Source: JBFWWW01 sp050245975
Lineage (GTDB): Bacteria > Pseudomonadota > Alphaproteobacteria > Rhizobiales > Hyphomicrobiaceae
NCBI GenBank assembly: GCA_050245975.1
Contig: JBFWWW010000182.1
Coordinates: 1 to 8,215 of the forward strand
Direction: 5' to 3'
DNA length: 8,215 nucleotides
In this document: piece after piece, positions 1-8,215 of the stretch
Layout of the letters: each line of letters begins with the position of its first letter
Position numbering within the stretch: position 1 is the stretch's first letter
Program-made: the position numbers and the translations under genes
The notes under the pieces: model-generated
The model's input: the letters and a program-made list of their open reading frames with translations, nothing else
Told to the model about the DNA's origin: nothing
The model's database searches: none

Positions 1-1355
1 AGGCCCTGCCGCCGCTCGACTTCGGCCGCGTCGCCGCGCAGAACGCCAAGCAGGTCATCGTGCAGAAGGTGCGCGAGGCCGAGCGCGACCGCCAGTTCAA
101 CGAATACAAGGACCGCGTCGGCCAGATCGCCAACGGCACGGTCAAGCGCGTCGAATACGGCAACGTCATCGTCGATCTCGGCCGTTCCGAGGGCATCGTC
201 CGCCGCGACGAGATGATCCCGCGCGAGAACGTGCGCATCGGCGACCGCATCCGCTCCTACATCTATGACGTGCGGCGCGAGCAGCGCGGCCCGCAGATCT
301 TCCTGTCGCGCGCGCGGCCCGAATTCATGTCGCTGCTGTTCGCCCAGGAAGTGCCCGAGATCTACGACGGCAACGTCAAGATCATGTCGGTTGCCCGCGA
401 TCCCGGCTCGCGCGCCAAGATCGCCGTGCTGTCGAAGGACAGCGCCATCGATCCGGTCGGCGCCTGCGTCGGCATGCGTGGACAGCGCGTGCAGGCGGTG
501 GTTGCCGAGCTGCAGGGCGAGAAAGTCGACATCATCCAGTGGAACAACGACGCGGCGACGTTCATCGTCAACGCGCTGGCGCCCGCCGAGGTGACCAAGG
601 TCGTCCTCGACGAGGACAGCAACCGCATCGAGGTCGTGGTGCCCGAGAGCCAGCTCTCGCTTGCCATCGGCCGGCGCGGCCAGAACGTGCGCCTCGCCTC
701 GCAGCTCACCGGCTGGGACATCGACATCCTGACCGAGCAGGAGGAATCCGAGCGCCGGCAGAAGGAATTCACCGAGCGTTCGCAGCTCTTCATGGATGCG
801 CTCGACGTCGACGAGGTCATCGCCCAGCTTCTGGCGACCGAAGGCTTCGAGACCGTCGAGGAGGTGGCCTACGTCGATGCCGGCGAGATCGGCCACATCG
901 AAGGCTTCGACGAGGAGACGGCGGGCGAGATCCAGACGCGCGCGCGCGAATTCCTGGAGAAGCAGGAAGCGGAGCGCGAAGCCCGCCGCAAGGAGCTCGG
1001 CGTGTCGGACGACCTCGCCGGCCTCAAGGGCGTGAACTCGGCCATGCTGGTCGCCTTCGGCGAGAACGGCATCAAGTCGATGGAAGACCTGGCGGACTGC
1101 GCCACCGACGACCTGCTCGGCTGGACCGAGCGCAAGAAGGAAAAGGATGCCGAGCCCGTGCGTCACAAGGGCGTGCTGGCCGGTTTCGACGTCGGCAAGA
1201 CGGAAGCCGAGGACCTCATCATGGCCGCGCGCGTCGCGGCCGGTTGGATCACCGAGGAAGACCTGGCCAACATGCGGGCGGCTGCCGAAGCCGCCGCTGC
1301 GGCGGCAGCCGAGCAGGCGGCAGCGCCTGCCGAGCCCGCACCGGCCAAGGTCTGA
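1..1355 (+). CDS. nusA: Transcription termination/antitermination factor NusA (5'-truncated by window edge)
   Basis: NusA binds RNA polymerase and nascent RNA and modulates pausing, intrinsic termination and antitermination. The reading frame is open from the first base; its first full codon is at position 3, giving LPPLDFGRVAAQNAKQVIVQ, the end of the polymerase-binding N-terminal domain. By comparison with E. coli NusA about 100 residues lie upstream. The GTG at 60 is an internal valine, not the start. An S1 domain follows (about 120-345), then two KH domains with GxxG loops GMRG (471-482) and GRRG (669-680), then two acidic helix-hairpin-helix repeats (about 783-950 and 1005-1255) and an Ala/Glu/Pro-rich tail. 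The second repeat carries an insertion (GWTERKKEKDAEPVRHKG) that I associate with alphaproteobacterial NusA. Stop TGA at 1353-1355, 30 bp before ylxR. Family assignment is certain; nothing looks broken. Confidence 0.98.
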   Translation, partial: ALPPLDFGRVAAQNAKQVIVQKVREAERDRQFNEYKDRVGQIANGTVKRVEYGNVIVDLGRSEGIVRRDEMIPRENVRIGDRIRSYIYDVRREQRGPQIFLSRARPEFMSLLFAQEVPEIYDGNVKIMSVARDPGSRAKIAVLSKDSAIDPVGACVGMRGQRVQAVVAELQGEKVDIIQWNNDAATFIVNALAPAEVTKVVLDEDSNRIEVVVPESQLSLAIGRRGQNVRLASQLTGWDIDILTEQEESERRQKEFTERSQLFMDALDVDEVIAQLLATEGFETVEEVAYVDAGEIGHIEGFDEETAGEIQTRAREFLEKQEAEREARRKELGVSDDLAGLKGVNSAMLVAFGENGIKSMEDLADCATDDLLGWTERKKEKDAEPVRHKGVLAGFDVGKTEAEDLIMAARVAAGWITEEDLANMRAAAEAAAAAAAEQAAAPAEPAPAKV

Positions 1356-1385
1356 GCCGGACAATGCGACGGAGCAGACAGGAAC

Positions 1386-2083
1386 GTGGCGCGCGCCGGT
1401 TTGAAGGGCAGGCCCGGACTTGACGGAGCGCGGGACGCGCAGTCCCGCCTCTGTGCTCTGTCGCGCACCGAACAGCCCATCGAGCGGCTCATCCGCTTCG
1501 TCGCGGACCCCGCCGGCAGCATCGTCCCTGACGTCGCGCGCAAGCTTCCCGGTCGCGGGGTATGGATTTCGGCAACGCGCACGTCGGTGGCGGATGCCGT
1601 CCGCAAGGGCGTTTTCGCCCGCAGCCTCAAGCGCAGCGTCACGGCGGACGCCGGCCTGCCGGACCTGGTCGATCGCCTGTTGCAACGGCGTCTGGAAGAG
1701 GCGTTCAGTCTCGCCAACAAGTCGGGGCTCGTCGTTTGCGGCACCGCAAAAGTCGAGACCGCGATCGAGCGCGGCGAGGCCATCGCCCTGGTGCACGCCG
1801 CCGATGCCGGCCGCGACGGCGTGGAAAAGCTGGACCGCAGGTTCGCGGCGCGAGCCGGAAACTCTGCATTTCCCGGCCCGGACGCCGGGCCTTTGGGCCG
1901 CTTATTGACGGCGTCGGAATTGAGTTTGGCCATCGGCAGGCCAAATGTGGTACATGCTGCGCTCACCGAGGGTGGCGCCAGCCGCAGGCTCCTGGACGAG
2001 GCCGTGCGTCTCGACCGCTATAGGTCGGGGACGGACGTGACCGCGGCTATCGGGCCATCTGAAGGATCGAACACGGAAAAGGC

Positions 2084-2087
<4 letters not shown>
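1386..2087 (+). CDS. ylxR: YlxR (DUF448) RNA-binding protein fused to an L7Ae-like domain
   Basis: Protein of 233 residues between nusA and infB, the usual place for YlxR. Residues about 20-85 form the YlxR domain, with RLCALSR, LIRFV and LPGRGVWIS matching the family's signature segments. Residues about 95-150 (EEFSLANKSGLVV-like region, then ALVHAADAGRDGVEKL) resemble the L7Ae-like RNA-binding domain that in Bacillus is a separate protein and in alphaproteobacteria is fused. The tail contains SELSLAIGRPNVVH and LDRYR, typical of the alphaproteobacterial form. The B. subtilis homologue has been reported to modulate RNase P; the role here is inferred. The GTG start at 1386 was chosen because no ATG occurs in this frame after the nusA stop and it precedes the conserved region by about 20 residues; GGAG at 1371-1374 and AGGA at 1380-1383 are possible but poorly spaced ribosome sites. 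The stop overlaps the infB start, suggesting translational coupling. Confidence 0.9.
2075..2086 (+). promoter_or_regulatory. infB ribosome-binding site and ATGA stop/start overlap
   Basis: GGA at 2075-2077 lies six bases before the ATG at 2084. The ylxR stop TGA (2085-2087) shares bases with the infB ATG, the classic ATGA arrangement for re-initiation by ribosomes finishing the upstream gene. This supports ATG 2084 as the infB start. The ribosome-binding site itself is weak, so coupling probably matters. Confidence 0.7.
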
Positions 2088-4618
<2,531 letters not shown>

Positions 4619-4624
4619 GACTTC

Positions 4625-4657
4625 CCGCCCGGACGCACGCAACCCGCGTCCGGGCGG
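4625..4657 (+). other. Perfect 12-bp stem-loop between infB and rbfA
   Basis: Arms 4625-4636 (CCGCCCGGACGC) and 4646-4657 are exact reverse complements, with a 9-base loop. The structure begins six bases after the infB stop and ends 25 bases before the rbfA start. There is no T-run after it (CTCAAACCCC follows), so it is not a standard intrinsic terminator. It could instead be an mRNA-stabilising or RNase-processing hairpin, or a weak attenuator. The pairing is seen directly; the function is inference. Confidence 0.7.
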
Positions 4658-4671
4658 CTCAAACCCCTGGC

Positions 4672-4675
4672 GGAG
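4672..4675 (+). promoter_or_regulatory. rbfA ribosome-binding site
   Basis: GGAG lies seven bases before the GTG at 4683. This spacing is what supports the GTG as the rbfA start. The site lies outside the 4625-4657 stem-loop, so that hairpin would not directly hide it. Confidence 0.7.
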
Positions 4676-4682
4676 CCCGGAA

Positions 4683-5081
4683 GTGCGTGACAAGCGGCGG
4701 CCTGCCGGCACAGGCCCATCCCAGCGGCAGCTTCGCGTCGGCGAGCTGATCCGGCACAAATTCGCGGAGATGCTGACGCGCGGCGAGATCCACGACGACG
4801 TGATCGCCGCTCACGTCATCACCGTGCCGGAGGTGCGGCTGTCGCCCGACCTGAGGCTCGCCACGATCTACGTCCTGCCCCTGGGCGGCGCGGACGCCGG
4901 CCCCGTGCTCGCCGCGCTCGATCGCAACAAGCGCTTCATCCGTGGCGAGATCGCCCACGCCGTGAACCTGAAGTTCGCCCCCGACATCCGCTTCCGGCGC
5001 GACGAGACGTTCGAGGAGGCCGAGCGCATCGACCGCCTGCTCGCCTCCGGCGCCGTGCGGCGCGACATCGACAACTCCTGA
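4683..5081 (+). CDS. rbfA: 30S ribosome-binding factor RbfA
   Basis: Small KH-fold (type II) protein that binds immature 30S subunits near the 16S rRNA 5' and 3' ends, helps final maturation and cold adaptation, and leaves before initiation. The product has 132 residues, almost the E. coli length. Recognisable family segments are RQLRVGELIRHKFAEML near the N-terminus, LSPDLRLATIYVLPLGG in the middle, and FAPDIRFRRDETFEEAERID near the C-terminus. The start is GTG 4683, preceded by a well-placed GGAG; no earlier in-frame ATG precedes the conserved region. It sits between infB and truB as in many bacteria and is followed by truB after 18 bp. No anomalies seen. Confidence 0.96.
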   Translation: MRDKRRPAGTGPSQRQLRVGELIRHKFAEMLTRGEIHDDVIAAHVITVPEVRLSPDLRLATIYVLPLGGADAGPVLAALDRNKRFIRGEIAHAVNLKFAPDIRFRRDETFEEAERIDRLLASGAVRRDIDNS

Positions 5082-5099
5082 GCAGCGAAGCAGCGACCC

Positions 5100-6008
5100 A
5101 TGGCTCGGCGCAGGAAAGGCAACCCCGTTCACGGCTGGCTCATTCTCGACAAGCCGGCGGGCATGACGTCGACGCAGGCCGTCGGCCGCGTACGGCGCGC
5201 CTACAACGCCCAGAAGGCCGGTCATGCCGGCACGCTCGACCCGCTCGCGACCGGTGTTTTGCCGATCGCGCTCGGCGAGGCGACCAAGACCGTGCCGTTC
5301 GCCGTCGACGGCGAGAAGGTCTACCGCTTCACCGTTCGCTGGGGTGTCGAGACCTCGACCGACGACACCGAGGGCCCGGCGCGCGAAACGAGCCCGCTCC
5401 GGCCGGCCCGTTCCGGGATCGAGGCCATGCTGCCGCGCTTCATCGGCGAGATCCTGCAGGTGCCGCCGGCGTTCTCGGCGCTCAAGATCGACGGCGAGCG
5501 CGCCTACGACCTGGCCCGCGACGGCGAGACCGTCGTCCTCGAGCCGCGGCCGGTCGTCATCGACGAATTGCAGCTCGTCGAAATGCCGGACGCCGATACG
5601 GCCGTGTTCGAGGCCACCTGCGGCAAGGGAACGTACGTGCGCGCGCTGGCGCGGGATTTCGGGCGTGAGCTTGGATGCTTCGGCCATGTCTGCGCCCTGC
5701 GCCGGGTGCGCGTGGGCGCCTTCGACGAGAGCCGGGCGATCACGATCGGGCAGCTCGACGCGGAGGCAGCCGAGCTGCCGCCGCTGCTGCCGGCCGAGGA
5801 TGCCCTGCAGGACCTCATCGGCCTGACGCTCAGCTCCTCCGATGCGGCACGCCTCGCCCGCGGGCAGGCCGTGCTCGTCCGCGGCCGGGATGCGCCGGTC
5901 CTCTCGGGCATGGCTTTTGCCACCTCCAAGGGGCGCCTGATCGCGCTCGGCGAGCTCGCCCGCGGCGAATTCCGCCCCACCCGCGTCTTCAACTTCAGTG
6001 ACGCCTGA
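5100..6008 (+). CDS. truB: tRNA pseudouridine(55) synthase TruB
   Basis: Isomerises uridine 55 to pseudouridine in the T-arm of most tRNAs; the E. coli enzyme also acts as a tRNA chaperone. The protein has 302 residues. The N-terminal segment GWLILDKPAGMTS (12-24) and the catalytic motif GHAGTLDPLATGVLP (41-55), with Asp47 as the predicted nucleophile, are present. Further family motifs are KVYRFTVRWG, PPAFSALKIDGERAYDLARDGE and CGKGTYVRALARDFGRELG. The last about 60 residues form the C-terminal PUA-type domain. ATG 5100 was chosen because it places the catalytic motif at the usual distance. No convincing Shine-Dalgarno sequence is visible in the 18-bp gap after rbfA, so translation may depend on coupling. 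All key residues are intact. Confidence 0.98.
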   Translation: MARRRKGNPVHGWLILDKPAGMTSTQAVGRVRRAYNAQKAGHAGTLDPLATGVLPIALGEATKTVPFAVDGEKVYRFTVRWGVETSTDDTEGPARETSPLRPARSGIEAMLPRFIGEILQVPPAFSALKIDGERAYDLARDGETVVLEPRPVVIDELQLVEMPDADTAVFEATCGKGTYVRALARDFGRELGCFGHVCALRRVRVGAFDESRAITIGQLDAEAAELPPLLPAEDALQDLIGLTLSSSDAARLARGQAVLVRGRDAPVLSGMAFATSKGRLIALGELARGEFRPTRVFNFSDA

Positions 6009-6035
6009 CGTTCTCTGTCCGTTCCAAATTTCCGC

Positions 6036-6063
6036 TCGCCTGGGCCCGCGTTTCGTGTATAAC
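6036..6063 (+). promoter_or_regulatory. Possible rpsO promoter (weak -35, good -10)
   Basis: TATAAC at 6058-6063 matches five of six bases of the sigma-70-type -10 box. A poor -35 candidate, TCGCCT at 6036-6041 (three of six matches), lies 16 bases upstream. The site is in the truB-rpsO gap, in a locally AT-richer patch, where a separate rpsO promoter is commonly found in bacteria. Transcription would start near 6070, just before the foldable leader. The -35 is weak, so this is a tentative call. Confidence 0.4.
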
Positions 6064-6190
6064 CCGGCGATCCGGGCGGCCGAGGCCGCGCGGCTCCCTG
6101 CGACCCTGCTGGACGACATCCCGGCTCAGGCCGCCAATGGCGAGCGCTCTGGCGTTCCGCCGATCCATCTCTTTCAGAAAGGACAACCCG
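6064..6190 (+). promoter_or_regulatory. Structured rpsO 5' leader, candidate S15 autoregulatory element
   Basis: This non-coding leader can fold strongly. A perfect 7-bp closing helix joins 6075-6081 (GGCGGCC) to 6129-6135 (GGCCGCC). Inside it, hairpins 6085-6087/6092-6094 and 6108-6112/6121-6125 give a branched shape like a three-way junction. Alternative local hairpins compete: 6063-6067/6072-6076, 6132-6135/6139-6142 and 6151-6154/6158-6161. A small hairpin, 6171-6174/6178-6181, overlaps the ribosome-binding site. S15 is known to repress its own mRNA in E. coli, Geobacillus, Thermus and an alphaproteobacterium through structurally different leaders, often with junctions or pseudoknots. The pairings are seen in the sequence; the regulatory role is inferred. 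Confidence 0.45.
6176..6183 (+). promoter_or_regulatory. rpsO ribosome-binding site
   Basis: AGAAAGGA ends seven bases before ATG 6191 and is the strongest Shine-Dalgarno sequence in the window, as expected for a ribosomal protein gene. It decides for ATG 6191 over the in-frame ATG at 6137. Its 3' half can pair with CTTT at 6171-6174. Confidence 0.85.
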
Positions 6191-6460
6191 ATGTCGCTTG
6201 CCGTCGAGCGCAAAGCTGAGCTCATCAAGGAATATGCCCTCAAGTCCGGCGATACCGGCTCCCCCGAAGTGCAGATCGCGCTTCTGACCGAGCGCATCAA
6301 CGGTCTCACCGAGCACTTCAAGGAACACAAGAAAGACAACCACTCCCGCCGCGGTCTGCTCAAGATGGTGAGCCAGCGCCGCCGTCTTCTCGACCACGTG
6401 AAGTCGAAAGACCAGGGACGCTACCAGAAGATCATCGAGCGGCTTGGAATCCGCCGTTGA
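6191..6460 (+). CDS. rpsO: 30S ribosomal protein S15
   Basis: Primary 16S rRNA-binding protein of the central domain, binding the helix 20/21/22 junction and later contributing to an intersubunit bridge. The 89-residue product has the standard family length. It begins MSLAVERKAELIKEYA and contains GDTGSPEVQIALLTERI and HKKDNHSRRGLLKMVSQRRR, which hold the RNA-contacting Thr/Gln/Arg and Asp-His-Ser residues of S15; it ends with IERLGIRR. The start is fixed by the strong AGAAAGGA site. The gene lies before pnp, as in E. coli and most proteobacteria. No defects seen. Confidence 0.99.
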   Translation: MSLAVERKAELIKEYALKSGDTGSPEVQIALLTERINGLTEHFKEHKKDNHSRRGLLKMVSQRRRLLDHVKSKDQGRYQKIIERLGIRR

Positions 6461-6494
6461 ACGGGATCGCGGCAACGCGCTTCCGCATCCTCCG

Positions 6495-6522
6495 CCGTGC
6501 GGTTTCCTGTTTTGCCGCACGG
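6495..6522 (+). other. rpsO-pnp stem-loop 1
   Basis: Perfect 8-bp inverted repeat CCGTGCGG (6495-6502) and CCGCACGG (6515-6522) with a T-rich 12-base loop, 34 bases after the rpsO stop. No T-run follows the 3' arm, so a canonical intrinsic terminator is not supported. It could protect the rpsO 3' end or be an endonuclease processing hairpin. Confidence 0.65.
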
Positions 6523-6525
6523 TCA

Positions 6526-6552
6526 TTCCGGTTTGCCGCGGGCGAACCGGAA
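6526..6552 (+). other. rpsO-pnp stem-loop 2
   Basis: TTCCGGTTTGCC (6526-6537) pairs with GGCGAACCGGAA (6541-6552): 12 bp including one U-G wobble at 6534/6544, with a GCG triloop. It is the strongest structure in this gap and begins three bases after stem-loop 1. It is followed by As, not Ts. In E. coli the pnp leader contains a hairpin cut by RNase III that is central to PNPase autocontrol; this is a candidate counterpart by position only. Confidence 0.7.
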
Positions 6553-6563
6553 AAACCCAACCC

Positions 6564-6580
6564 CGCGTCCTGAGGACGCG
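6564..6580 (+). other. rpsO-pnp stem-loop 3
   Basis: Perfect 7-bp stem CGCGTCC (6564-6570) with GGACGCG (6574-6580) and a TGA triloop. It is 11 bases after stem-loop 2 and 89 bases before the pnp start. No T-run follows. The rest of the gap, 6581-6669, is purine-rich near its end and shows no strong structure to my eye. Confidence 0.6.
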
Positions 6581-6669
6581 ACCGATGTGGCCCGCCCGCT
6601 GCCGGTGCACATCCCGCAAGACCGACCGCAGAAAAGATCGAAACGAACGACCGAAACGGATAACCCGAT

Positions 6670-8215
<1,546 letters not shown>

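Noticed and set aside
1364..1423. ATG at 1364 as an alternative ylxR start
   Set aside because: It is in a different frame and stops at 1421-1423 after 19 codons; reaching YlxR would require a frameshift for which there is no evidence.
1875..1891. 7-bp inverted repeat GGCCCGG/CCGGGCC with a 3-base loop
   Set aside because: It lies inside the ylxR coding region, has no following T-run and is the kind of short GC palindrome expected by chance here.
1920..1956. Locally AT-richer patch in ylxR that could hold an infB promoter
   Set aside because: TTGACG at 1905-1910 and TTGAGT at 1920-1925 have no reasonable -10 at 16-18 bases, and the stretch encodes the conserved YlxR tail.
4659..6119. A 486-codon - strand frame opposite rbfA and truB
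   Set aside because: Same antisense artefact; both + strand genes carry full family motifs.
6137..6190. In-frame upstream ATG that would lengthen S15 by 18 residues
   Set aside because: S15 proteins start at MSLA; the strong Shine-Dalgarno sequence serves ATG 6191 and none serves 6137, which also lies within leader structure.

Overview
The window is a stretch of a bacterial core operon for transcription, translation initiation, ribosome assembly and RNA decay: nusA (5' end missing), ylxR, infB, rbfA, truB, rpsO and pnp (3' end missing). All genes are on the + strand. The high GC content, the one-piece YlxR/L7Ae-like protein of about 230 residues, and the protein signatures (an IF2 N-terminus with RQSFSHGRSKSVVVEKKKKR, the alphaproteobacterial-type NusA C-terminus, and KLAWRA in PNPase) point to an alphaproteobacterium, probably Hyphomicrobiales (Rhizobiales). 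I cannot name a genus.

Layout. 1-1355: nusA from about residue 100 to its stop. 1386-2087: ylxR, whose stop overlaps the infB start in an ATGA. 2084-4618: infB, complete. A 64-bp gap follows with a perfect 12-bp stem-loop, then rbfA (4683-5081, GTG start), an 18-bp gap and truB (5100-6008). 6009-6190 is a 182-bp gap with a possible promoter and a structured leader for rpsO (6191-6460). 6461-6669 is a 209-bp gap with three consecutive stem-loops. pnp begins at 6670 and runs off the window end with an intact frame.

How the genes work together. NusA controls elongation, pausing and termination by RNA polymerase. YlxR is a small RNA-binding protein. IF2 places initiator tRNA on the 30S subunit. 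RbfA matures the 30S subunit, TruB makes tRNA pseudouridine 55, S15 is an early 30S assembly protein, and PNPase degrades RNA. The 5' block from nusA to truB is tightly spaced and probably co-transcribed. rpsO and pnp each follow a longer structured leader, consistent with the separate autoregulation known for these genes in other bacteria.

I found no mobile element, CRISPR array, tRNA or rRNA, and no gene system outside this well-known operon. The most notable point is in pnp: the aspartate equivalent to E. coli PNPase Asp492, a metal-binding active-site residue, is an alanine (GCC codon, 8140-8142), while the other key active-site residues are intact. This is either a sequence error, a strain mutation or a real change in the enzyme. 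The next most interesting features are the foldable rpsO leader and the hairpin cluster before pnp.
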